Shown piece after piece: positions 5,496 through 12,082 of a DNA stretch of 15,794 nt; within the stretch, counting starts at the first letter, position 1, and each line of letters begins with the position of its first letter. Below the pieces are notes generated by a model. It did not search any database, was not told the origin of the DNA, and worked only from the letters and a program-made list of their open reading frames with translations. The DNA is from Candidatus Bathyarchaeota archaeon (GTDB taxonomy: Archaea; Thermoproteota; Bathyarchaeia; 40CM-2-53-6), in contig VBBQ01000004.1 in NCBI GenBank assembly GCA_005888755.1, forward strand, positions 1 through 15,794, written 5' to 3'. The translations under genes were made by a program, and so were the position numbers.

Positions 5496-6119
5496 CTACG
5501 GTTTTGGTCCGGCCTTCAGGACGGGGGTCAGTGTTATGTTGTCGTTTCCTTGGAAAACAATGTGGGCGCTGCCGGAAATCACAATACTTGAACTCATCTG
5601 AGCACTCACGTGAACAACAGGACTCACGGGAATCTTTAGCTCACCACTCGGCACTTTCACTGACTGGGTTACGCTAAGCCCTTGGACCGCTGCCACGGCG
5701 CCAGCAACGTGCAAGCTTACCATTGTTACGTTCTCTACAGGAACCTCGGACTTGGAGATCAGTGTTGACACGTTGAACGGTTTTAGAACGTCAAAAGTGA
5801 ATTTCGTGTTTGATACGACCATACCACTGTCACTCGTGTCGCCGTTCTTGTGGATGGTCACGCGGTCAATCGTGACGTTTAGACTGAGCAGCGTTCCGGT
5901 GGGCCTTCCGGAAACGTGCGCTAACGGGGCTTGCGAAGCGGTGGCGGCGATATTTGGATTCCCTAATATATCTGGTTGTATACTTGACATGTAGATTGAG
6001 AGTGTCCCGTCTTTGGGTATGAGTTGAATGGGTGACGCTTGGAAGAAGGCGATGGTCGACCCGGCTATGAGTAGGCCCAAGAGGCCGTACATAACCATCT
6101 TTCTTGTTGCCAGGTCCAT
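5496..6119 (-). CDS. Membrane-anchored DUF4382-like surface protein
   Basis: This 207-residue protein has a short basic N-terminus, then a hydrophobic segment at about residues 9-27 (VMYGLLGLLIAGSTIAFF) that acts as signal peptide or anchor. The extracellular part starts DGTLSIYMSSIQPDILG and contains LLSLNVTIDRVTIHKNGD. It continues with repeated beta-strand-like stretches ending ITLTPVLKAGPKP. The opening strand and VTIDRV.IH motif resemble the DUF4382 beta-sandwich family, which has no known function. The start is ATG 6119, preceded by AGGAGG (6134-6129) 9 nt upstream, one of the best ribosome sites in the window. It lies 80 nt after a membrane-anchored winged-helix gene on the same strand, and the two probably form an operon. 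It ends 16 nt from the convergent tRNA gene. A surface or signalling role is inferred. Confidence 0.6.
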   Translation of the reverse strand: MDLATRKMVMYGLLGLLIAGSTIAFFQASPIQLIPKDGTLSIYMSSIQPDILGNPNIAATASQAPLAHVSGRPTGTLLSLNVTIDRVTIHKNGDTSDSGMVVSNTKFTFDVLKPFNVSTLISKSEVPVENVTMVSLHVAGAVAAVQGLSVTQSVKVPSGELKIPVSPVVHVSAQMSSSIVISGSAHIVFQGNDNITLTPVLKAGPKP

Positions 6120-6199
6120 CAGTCTATTCCTCCTACGTTAAGGTCGCGCTGCCAATTAACTCAACGATTTTGAACACCTGTTCTAGATTTTGATGAGTT

Positions 6200-6652
6200 C
6201 TAAGGTCTCTGTCTCCATGTCTTGATAGCTTCAAACCAGAAGATGGCTGAGCCGAGCCCGCCGAAGAGAAGGCCGAAGAATGCAAAGAAGTCGATTGTTA
6301 CAAGGTTTAGAGCGTAATAAACGGTCAGGACCGTGAAGAGGACGGCGTATAGCGAGAATCTGGGCACGAAAAACTGTCCAGGGAGCTTCATGAACTGCTT
6401 GAGAACGTCAACTTTCACCTCTTTGATCAGCTTGTACCCCCCAGGATCGCGGGAAACGAGGCCTAGTTCTCGGAGCTTGTCCAGATGGTAGAGAGCGAGA
6501 GTAGGGCTTGAAAAGTTCAAGGCTCTCTGAGCCTCCCGAACCCCGACCGTCTGGTTTGATGCATTCATCACAAACCAGTACACTCTCAGCGTATTGCCCT
6601 TGAGCTCGCTCGCTATCCTGTCAGCGCTGACCTCTGTCGAGCTCGAAGACAA
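6200..6652 (-). CDS. Membrane-anchored winged-helix transcriptional regulator
   Basis: This 150-residue protein has an N-terminal winged-helix domain (about residues 10-80) with KGNTLRVYWFVMNA, VGVREAQRALNFSSPTLALYHLDKL and ELGLVSRDPGGYKLIKEV. This resembles the ArsR/MarR-like HTH group. The C-terminal half has two predicted membrane helices (about 99-117 and 121-140), followed by a basic tail. Such one-component membrane regulators bind DNA at the inner membrane face and probably sense a membrane or extracellular condition. The start is TTG 6652, with GGAG 9 nt upstream and a TTAACTA-type TATA-like element near 6693-6702. It sits directly upstream of the DUF4382-like surface protein and may control it. 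The signal is not predictable. The 253-nt region upstream to 6905 contains no other gene that I can see. Confidence 0.75.
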   Translation of the reverse strand: MSSSSTEVSADRIASELKGNTLRVYWFVMNASNQTVGVREAQRALNFSSPTLALYHLDKLRELGLVSRDPGGYKLIKEVKVDVLKQFMKLPGQFFVPRFSLYAVLFTVLTVYYALNLVTIDFFAFFGLLFGGLGSAIFWFEAIKTWRQRP

Positions 6653-6882
6653 AGAATGCCGCTCCGTTTCTCGGTTAGGGACTTGGTGTGGTAGTTAAGG
6701 GTAGGCGAGTCCAATATGTCGTGACGCTTTCGCTCGAAGCATTCTCTTTCATCGGCATGGCGCCATCTCAGGCCATCGAAAGTGCGAAAGGTCCGCGTTT
6801 CGCTAGGCCACTTGGTCATCAACGTTGTCCATGATAGGTGGCTAGCGATTATCTTCGTCTCTCGGCGGACTGTTATCGTTGC

Positions 6883-6892
6883 CGGAAAAATA
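6883..6892 (-). terminator. T-rich terminator after the truncated gene
   Basis: The minus strand reads TTCTATTTTT 14-24 nt after the TAG stop at 6908-6906. Archaeal termination commonly uses such T-runs without a strong hairpin. Confidence 0.35.
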
Positions 6893-6905
6893 GAAGGAAG
6901 TTTTT

Positions 6906-7217
6906 CTAGGGCAGGTCGAAGCTGAACGTCAACGCGTTAGGGGACATCGCTTCAAAGCGGACGGTGCTAGGAATTGTGTTCTGAATCATGGACGACACAT
7001 ATTCCTTCGTGAAGATCGAGAAGTTGAGGTTGACATCATGGTGGACTGTATAGAAATGTGTCTTTCCATCATAATGATGCTTACATGCGTCAAAGTGGCT
7101 CGTCCAGACGTCCATGTACTCAAGGACAGTTCGAGGGCTAATCTGTTGAAACAGAAATAGAATCTCTTCTCGCCCAGTGGTCTCGCCAAGTTTCTTGGCG
7201 ATTTCGACGAGCGGTGT
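6906..7217 (-). pseudogene. N-terminally truncated gene remnant, unrecognised family
   Basis: An open frame of about 103 codons runs from after a TGA at 7220-7218 to TAG 6908-6906 and reads convincingly as protein: IAKKLGETTGREEILFLFQ, SPRTVLEYMDVWTSHFDAC, HFYTVHHDVNLNFSIFTKEY, then SMIQNTIPSTVRFEAMSP. It has no ATG, GTG or TTG before ATG 7115, which would give only 69 residues and cut the domain in half. A run of seven T on the coding strand (7221-7227 region) precedes the start of the frame and is a likely indel site. The open frames before it do not join well, and only about 50 nt separate it from the upstream gene, so a domain seems lost. In outline it resembles the effector half of a small archaeal regulator, but this is not certain. 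It could still be expressed from ATG 7115. Confidence 0.5.
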
Positions 7218-7285
7218 TCAGAAAAAAAGGGAGGTTTTAGGCTGCTGTTGCTCAGTGCATCGCTGGTCCTAGCTACTGGAGCAGC

Positions 7286-7852
7286 TTACGCTGGTGGACG
7301 GCACTGCACCGTTGGATGTCGCTGGGCTGAAGCTGCAGGAAACAGTGAGTACAACACTACCCGGTGGTTGCTCCACGTTATGACGGCACTAGTGAACGAC
7401 ATGTCAGCGATAATCTCAGTCCACGACGAGTTGGGACAGTCCGGCGCGCCCGGAATCGGAGTCGATGGCGAGTTTGTTGTAACGCTGAACGGGGTGTCCC
7501 CATTCTTGACTTCGCTACCGGGTATTGACACGCTACCAGTCACGGTAACAGGTGCTGGGTTTTGTCCTGGGGCCTGAAACGTGTTGCCACCAGGGTTGCC
7601 GCATGTGCCCGTAGGGTTCGCGACGGCCGATAGGTTGACCAATACATCTCCGAACCCGAGACCCGCAAGTTCTCCGGACCCGGTCAGGGTCAGACCATTG
7701 TCGGTCAACGCAGGCTTCGAATGGTCGCCTTTGAGGTGCACGCTTGAGGCAAATACTGGAGTAGGGAAGAGTGTTGCAAGAGCAAATAGAACGGCTATAG
7801 CCAATATCTTACGCGTGTTTTTCTCTCCTTTGACTTTGGGTATTTTTCTCAT
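7286..7852 (-). CDS. Secreted protein of unknown function, probably C-terminally frameshifted
   Basis: ATG 7852 is chosen because AGGAGG (7864-7859) lies 6 nt upstream, giving 188 residues. A signal peptide is clear: a basic start, hydrophobic KILAIAVLFALATLFPTPVFA, and cleavage after Ala. The mature part begins SSVHLKGDHSKPALTDNGL and has glycine- and proline-rich beta-type sequence, with motifs NLSAVANPTGTCGNPGG and TPIPGAPDCPNSSW. As written it ends in a basic, unrelated-looking tail at 7286. Restoring one G after ACG near 7376-7378 switches the frame to VEQPPGSVVLTVSCSFSP and a stop at 7271-7269. That continues the style and cysteine pattern of the protein, so the gene was probably 584-587 nt long. 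It is a secreted, likely cell-surface protein with no known activity. A TATA-like TTTATTCTTTG lies near 7911-7923. Confidence 0.6.
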   Translation of the reverse strand: MRKIPKVKGEKNTRKILAIAVLFALATLFPTPVFASSVHLKGDHSKPALTDNGLTLTGSGELAGLGFGDVLVNLSAVANPTGTCGNPGGNTFQAPGQNPAPVTVTGSVSIPGSEVKNGDTPFSVTTNSPSTPIPGAPDCPNSSWTEIIADMSFTSAVITWSNHRVVLYSLFPAASAQRHPTVQCRPPA

Positions 7853-8098
7853 CGCGCCCCTCCTCGGTGCTCGTGACAATGCGTGGAAAACAAGTCCATG
7901 TATTTGTCAATACAAAGAATAAAGTGAACGTGGATAAGACGCGTGCAAACGATTGCAGGAAAAACAGGGACAGTGCAGTAAAGTGTATGGCAAAGTCTAG
8001 TTTGATCCGAGAGACCTTTCCGAGAGACAATCAATCAGACACAAGCTGATCACTCGATCGCTTTCGCCGCTTATGATCCGACTCAATTTTCTCGGCTC

Positions 8099-8130
8099 AG
8101 GCGCGGCGGGGAGCTTAAAGCACCGCGCCT
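8099..8130 (+). promoter_or_regulatory. Promoter and operator-like inverted repeat before the dehydrogenase
   Basis: AGGCGCGG (8099-8106) and CCGCGCCT (8123-8130) are perfect 8-bp inverted arms. Between them lies GAGCTTAAAG (8111-8120), a TATA-like box about 37 nt before TTG 8152. A protein bound to both arms would cover the TATA box, so this looks like a repressor site. The 272-nt gap upstream (7880-8151) otherwise holds only the divergent promoter of the secreted-protein gene. Confidence 0.5.
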
Positions 8131-8151
8131 CCTGCGAGAGGTTGACTGAGG

Positions 8152-9180
8152 TTGAAGGCTGTTCGGTTCCACGAGTTCGGCGGGCCTGAAAAGCTGAGCT
8201 TTGAAGAAGCACCCGACCCGAAGATCAATCCGACAGAAGTTCTGGTAAGGGTTAGAGCATGTGCGCTGAACCATCTTGATATTTGGGCTAGGGGAGGGAC
8301 CAGGAGCGAGAGAATTCCCCTACCACACATATCAGGCTCTGACATTTCAGGGGAAATCGCTGAAGTTGGTAGGCTCGTAAGCGGACACTCCAAAGGGGAG
8401 AAAGTTTTGATCGCGCCTGGAGTAAGTTGTGGAATTTGTGATTATTGTAGCAACGGCTGGGATAGTCTATGTGAGTCGTACAAGATCATCGGATATGAGA
8501 CACAAGGCGGTTACGCTGAATATGTTGCGGTTCCTGGACAGAATCTTCTTCCGATTCCTGACAAGCTCAATTTCGAACAAGCAGCGGCAGTTCCGCTTGT
8601 CTTCTTGACAGCCTGGCACATGCTCGTAACCCGGGCACATTTGGTACCGGGTGAGACGGTTCTGGTCTGGGCTGCCGGAAGTGGCGTTGGAAGTGCTGCC
8701 GTCCAAGTTGCCAAACTCTTAGGCGCGAGAGTCGTCGCGACCGTCGGGAGCGACGCGAAGAGAGAGAAGGCTCAGAAGCTCGGAGCAGATTTCGTTCTCA
8801 ACCATCATGCTCAGGACGTACCCAGCGAAGTCAAACGGGTAACAAATGGGCGAAAGGTCAACGTTGTTTTCGACCACATTGGAGAGGCGACATGGGAGAA
8901 GAGCATGAAGTCAATGGCCCCTGCAGGGAGATTAGTCAACTGCGGCGTCACCAGCGGCGGAAAAACTGAGATCGACATCCGATACATCTTCGTCAAACAG
9001 TTCTCCCTCATGGGGTCGTTTATGGGGGGACGAGGAGAACTCCTCAAAGTCCTCGGTTTCTTCGAAGATGGAAAACTCAAGCCTGTGCTTGACTCAATCT
9101 TTCCACTAAAGGAAGCAGCAAAGGCTCAGGAGAAGATGGAAAAGAGTCTGCACTTTGGAAAGTTAATCCTCCAGGTCTGA
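8152..9180 (+). CDS. Zinc-type alcohol dehydrogenase/quinone reductase of the MDR family
   Basis: This 342-residue medium-chain dehydrogenase/reductase has an N-terminal GroES-like catalytic domain (about 1-130) with Cys37 in VRACALNHLDIW. The structural zinc lobe has cysteines at 93, 96, 99 and 107. The Rossmann fold (about 140-290) contains WAAGSGVGSAAVQVAKLLGA for NAD(P)H binding. Full family length and intact motifs indicate an active enzyme. The usual catalytic GHE motif is replaced by HISGSD, a variation seen in the branch near quinone oxidoreductases, so a zinc-dependent alcohol dehydrogenase activity is not certain. The substrate is unknown. The start is TTG 8152 (MKAVRFHEFGG), with GAGAGG about 8-10 nt upstream. 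It is transcribed alone and is preceded by an operator-like repeat, so it may be inducible. A TTTTT run follows the stop. Confidence 0.88.
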   Translation: MKAVRFHEFGGPEKLSFEEAPDPKINPTEVLVRVRACALNHLDIWARGGTRSERIPLPHISGSDISGEIAEVGRLVSGHSKGEKVLIAPGVSCGICDYCSNGWDSLCESYKIIGYETQGGYAEYVAVPGQNLLPIPDKLNFEQAAAVPLVFLTAWHMLVTRAHLVPGETVLVWAAGSGVGSAAVQVAKLLGARVVATVGSDAKREKAQKLGADFVLNHHAQDVPSEVKRVTNGRKVNVVFDHIGEATWEKSMKSMAPAGRLVNCGVTSGGKTEIDIRYIFVKQFSLMGSFMGGRGELLKVLGFFEDGKLKPVLDSIFPLKEAAKAQEKMEKSLHFGKLILQV

Positions 9181-9183
9181 GAA

Positions 9184-9190
9184 ATTTTTC
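9184..9190 (+). terminator. T-run terminator after the dehydrogenase
   Basis: ATTTTTC lies a few bases after the TGA stop of the dehydrogenase and before the convergent small gene. This fits a simple archaeal T-run terminator. Confidence 0.4.
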
Positions 9191-9217
9191 CCTAATTAGC
9201 GACTGATTCGGTGCAGC

Positions 9218-9364
9218 CTACTCTGGTACAGAGTTTGTAACGAGCTTTCCGTCTACGATTTTGACGAATAGGTAGCGGTTGTCTCTGAGAATGATGGTAA
9301 CTTCATTCTCCCCCTCTTCAATCTCCAAGATTTCCTGTCCTCTTATGCCATCATATTTTGCCAA
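9218..9364 (-). CDS. Small 48-residue protein of unknown function
   Basis: A TTG start at 9364-9362 is preceded by AGGTGA (9378-9373), 8 nt away, a strong Shine-Dalgarno match. A TATA-like ATCTTTATGT lies at 9415-9406. The peptide reads MAKYDGIRGQEILEIEEGEN, then EVTIILRDNRYLFVKIVDGK, then LVTNSVPE. It has alternating beta-strand character with a charged turn, as in a small beta-barrel or hairpin protein. The product is soluble, with no membrane segment. It has its own promoter, separate from the 185-residue gene upstream on the same strand. No family is recognised. Ribosome site, promoter and clean amino-acid composition together make it a likely real gene despite its size. Confidence 0.6.
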   Translation of the reverse strand: MAKYDGIRGQEILEIEEGENEVTIILRDNRYLFVKIVDGKLVTNSVPE

Positions 9365-9405
9365 GGTGAGATTCACCTAATTCATCGTCCCCGCTGATCT
9401 AGCCA

Positions 9406-9415
9406 CATAAAGATA
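9406..9415 (-). promoter_or_regulatory. TATA-like box of the 48-residue gene
   Basis: On the minus strand ATCTTTATGT lies about 45 nt before the TTG start. This would place transcription start near 9385 with a leader of about 20 nt, enough to include the AGGTGA ribosome site. Confidence 0.45.
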
Positions 9416-9448
9416 ACGCTGTCACTTGGGCGTTGAAATTGGAGAAGC

Positions 9449-10006
9449 TCATTCGATCTGAATCTTCAGAGAAGGCGACTTGCCAGACGCTTCTCCCCGC
9501 TCAGTGAAGACGTGCTTGCCCCACTTGGCGCTCACGCTGGCCCCTAGACTGTGATTTCCCTTTCCAAGTGAGCTCGCTGGCAGCTCGAAGCTCCGCGTCA
9601 CATTGAACATCATCTCTCTAGCCTCCTCTTCAGTTTTCGGATATAGAATAGTCTCGAACTCTGTCGCCACGGTCATCCAGACCCGATGGGGAATCTCTGG
9701 GTTCCGTGTCCAGAAGAAAACTGCCCTCCGGACGAACTTCTCCTCCCTCAACGGCTTAGCGAGCAACCGAACTCCCGACTTGCGTAGTTCGGCTTTGAAA
9801 GCCATCCGCAGTCCACCATCATGCTGGTCGTAAGCAGCTTCCCAGAATTTCTGATGAAAGTTTCGGCGGACGACGCCGTCAAGCCGGAAACCCACATTGA
9901 ACGCGAGATTGTCGTCAATCTTCGCCTTCTGCGGTGAGCATTTGACTGTGACCTGTTCAATGCGCGCCCAGCTGCCCGCGTCCTGCTTCACAATAGATTT
10001 CTGCAA
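9449..10006 (-). CDS. Hypothetical protein, probably beta-rich
   Basis: This is a predicted 185-residue soluble protein, from TTG 10006. An internal GTG at codon 6 is an alternative start. No signal peptide or membrane helix is visible. Beta-strand-like stretches include ARIEQVTVKCSPQKAKIDDN and LAFNVGFRLDGV. A charged central part (MAFKAELRKSGVRLLAKPLR) is followed by VWMTVATEFETILYP. The C-terminus SLGASVSAKWGKHVFTERGE then LKIQIE looks like the last strands of a sandwich fold. The alternation suggests an immunoglobulin- or arrestin-like fold, but I recognise no family and claim no function. It is divergent from the S9 peptidase gene with 53-116 nt between starts, depending on the peptidase start used. 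Codon use looks like that of its neighbours. Confidence 0.65.
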   Translation of the reverse strand: MQKSIVKQDAGSWARIEQVTVKCSPQKAKIDDNLAFNVGFRLDGVVRRNFHQKFWEAAYDQHDGGLRMAFKAELRKSGVRLLAKPLREEKFVRRAVFFWTRNPEIPHRVWMTVATEFETILYPKTEEEAREMMFNVTRSFELPASSLGKGNHSLGASVSAKWGKHVFTERGEASGKSPSLKIQIE

Positions 10007-10085
10007 ATTATTTCACTAAGTCTGAGGATTGTGGTTTCAAGCCTTCACGCTGAAAAACTTTGGCATTTGCTAGCGCAACTCAAGC

Positions 10086-10095
10086 CATTATAAGA
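10086..10095 (+). promoter_or_regulatory. TATA box of the S9 peptidase gene
   Basis: CATTATAAGA lies 28-37 nt before ATG 10123. This would put transcription start close to 10116-10120 and argues that the frame extension upstream to 10060 is not translated. Confidence 0.5.
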
Positions 10096-10122
10096 ACAGC
10101 CAAAGGAGTCAAGGTGCTGACC

Positions 10123-11970
10123 ATGTCCTCAAACCGTCCAAGATACGGTTTCGATCGATACTCTAGCGTTCGCATAGCCTACGGACCAAGCTTCGCACCA
10201 GATGGTCAACATGTTTCATTCATAAGTGACATTACCGGGGTCCCGCAGGGCTGGATTCTAGATCTTACAACTGGCCGGATCGACCAGTTGACGCTTTTTG
10301 GTGAGCGCGTTTCCTCAGCGGTGATTTCGCCGACTGGTAAGAGTCTGGGTTTCTCTATGGACCCAGGTGGTGGCGAAAGACACCAAATCTGGTCCTTGGA
10401 TATGGAGAGTCTCGCGGCGAAGAAATTGACCGTTGGAGATGATTGGATCCGTGTCTTCGGCTCCTTCTCTCCGAGCGGTGAGTCAGTGTGCTACGCGTCA
10501 AACGAGAGAGATGAAAAATTCTTCGACATCTACACAAGCACTCTTGCGACTGGAGAGAAGAATCTCGCATACCAGAACGACGCCACAAATTATCCTTTGG
10601 ACTGGGTAGACAAAGATCGAATTCTCTTCACAAAGGCAAACACCAACCTGGACAATGATCTCTACCTGCTCTGGCCTGAGACAGGCGAGACCGCCCACCT
10701 CACCAAACACTCCGGTGAAGCCAGCTTTGACTACGCCGGCCACGCCAGAGACATGAACACGTTGTACGTTCTGAGCAACAAAGACCGTGAATTCCTACAA
10801 CCCGCCACCATCGACGTTGGAACCGGACACTTGGATTACCTGATCGAGGAGGACTGGGACTCGATCGGCGGCAGGATCTCCCTTGATACCCGTTTCCTTG
10901 CATACTTCCGGAACGTCGACGGAGCGAGTAGACTGCATATCTACGACCTCGAGAAAAAACAGGATTCTCTTGTCGACGGACTACCCTTAGGCGCGTACGA
11001 GTCACCCGTCGTCGCTGGCCACAATCTAATGGATTGGAGCCCGGATTCCAAGCATCTCATATTCAGCCTACAAGGACCAAAGCACAACCTGAACCTCTGG
11101 CTCTACGACACCGAGGATCAATCGGTCAGACAAGCAACGTTTGTCCCGACCGCAGCCATTCCACAATCAAATCTTGTCGAGCCTGAAGGTTTGAGATTTC
11201 CCAGCTTCGACGACCTAGTCATTCCTGTCTGGGCCTACCGGCCGGCTAATGGTCGTGGCCCCCTGCCAACGGTTGTCTTTGTCCATGGGGGCCCGGAGAG
11301 TCAAGAGACTGCCCGGTTCAACATAATCGTCCAATACTTGGCCAACCGAGGCTTCCTAGTTCTCGCCCCAAATGTACGGGGCAGCACTGGCTATGGCAAG
11401 AAAGGCGTCCACTTGGACGACGTGGACAAGCGTCTGGACTCCGTTAGGGATCTCGAATATCTAGTAAAGTGGGCGGTTGGAAAAGGCCTCGCAAAGCAAG
11501 ACAGAGTAGGAATCGTAGGAGGAAGCTACGGCGGCTTCATGGTACTATCGGCATTGACAGAATACCCGGACATATGGGCAGCAGGCGTCGACCTAGTAGG
11601 GATCGCGAACTTCGAAACATTTCTGGAAAATACTGCACGATGGAGACGACACCTAAGAGAAGCGGAATATGGCAGCCTCGAAAACAATCGCGAACTGTTC
11701 AAGCGAATCTCGCCAATACACCAGGTGGACAAGATCAAGACGCCCCTACTGGTCATTCATGGGGCCAACGATCCCCGGGTCCCGATCGGGGAAGCGGAAC
11801 AGATAGTGGAGAGATTGAAGGGCCTGGGAAGACACGTGGAATTCTTGAGATTCGAGGACGAGGGACATGGAATCGCCAAGATCCCTAACCGGGTCAAGGC
11901 CTACACTGCAATAGGCGACTTTCTAGAACGAACACTGCTAGCCCCCGAAAAACCGGTGCCGAACGCATAG
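10123..11970 (+). CDS. S9-family peptidase (acylaminoacyl-peptidase/dipeptidyl-peptidase-like)
   Basis: This is a serine peptidase of the prolyl oligopeptidase family, 615 residues from ATG 10123. The frame is open to TTG 10060, but a TATA box at 10086-10095 and AAGGTG 6 nt before the ATG favour 10123; GTG 10114 is another option. The first about 350 residues form a beta-propeller, with repeated motifs such as YGPSFAPDGQHVSFISD, GSFSPSGESVCYAS and MDWSPDSKHLIFSLQG. The C-terminal alpha/beta-hydrolase domain has the nucleophile in VGGSYGGF (Ser468), Asp550 in GANDPRVP and His582 in EGHGI, with an oxyanion region VFVHGGPES. All catalytic residues are present. It has no signal peptide, so it is probably cytoplasmic and degrades short peptides. 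Acylaminoacyl and dipeptidyl activities cannot be told apart by sequence. It stands alone, convergent with the radical SAM gene. Confidence 0.9.
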   Translation: MSSNRPRYGFDRYSSVRIAYGPSFAPDGQHVSFISDITGVPQGWILDLTTGRIDQLTLFGERVSSAVISPTGKSLGFSMDPGGGERHQIWSLDMESLAAKKLTVGDDWIRVFGSFSPSGESVCYASNERDEKFFDIYTSTLATGEKNLAYQNDATNYPLDWVDKDRILFTKANTNLDNDLYLLWPETGETAHLTKHSGEASFDYAGHARDMNTLYVLSNKDREFLQPATIDVGTGHLDYLIEEDWDSIGGRISLDTRFLAYFRNVDGASRLHIYDLEKKQDSLVDGLPLGAYESPVVAGHNLMDWSPDSKHLIFSLQGPKHNLNLWLYDTEDQSVRQATFVPTAAIPQSNLVEPEGLRFPSFDDLVIPVWAYRPANGRGPLPTVVFVHGGPESQETARFNIIVQYLANRGFLVLAPNVRGSTGYGKKGVHLDDVDKRLDSVRDLEYLVKWAVGKGLAKQDRVGIVGGSYGGFMVLSALTEYPDIWAAGVDLVGIANFETFLENTARWRRHLREAEYGSLENNRELFKRISPIHQVDKIKTPLLVIHGANDPRVPIGEAEQIVERLKGLGRHVEFLRFEDEGHGIAKIPNRVKAYTAIGDFLERTLLAPEKPVPNA

Positions 11971-12052
11971 AGCTTCCGGTATCTCCGCGTCTTTCGCGAA
12001 AATAGAAAAGGAAAGAACGGGATAGAGACTCCCGTAGCTCTCCAATTTCCAA

Positions 12053-12077
12053 GCAAAAATGCTGGGAAGATATTTTT
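12053..12077. terminator. Opposed T-runs between convergent genes
   Basis: In the 112-nt gap between the S9 peptidase and the radical SAM gene, a T5 run lies at 12073-12077 on the plus strand. A T5 run also lies on the minus strand at 12059-12055, within GCATTTTTGC. Each is suitably placed to end transcription from one side. Confidence 0.3.
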
Positions 12078-12082
12078 CCGGT

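Noticed and set aside
6613-6822. Minus-strand 69-codon ORF upstream of the membrane regulator
   Set aside because: Composition is unlike neighbouring proteins, it overlaps the regulator start in another frame, and no ribosome site is visible.
6986-7189. Minus-strand 67-codon ORF over the truncated gene
   Set aside because: It is rich in Ser, Thr and Met, as expected from a shifted frame. The alternative frame at 6906-7217 reads far more like protein.
10060-10122. N-terminal extension of the S9 peptidase from TTG 10060
   Set aside because: It would run through the TATA-like box at 10086-10095, and good ribosome sites lie before the later starts.
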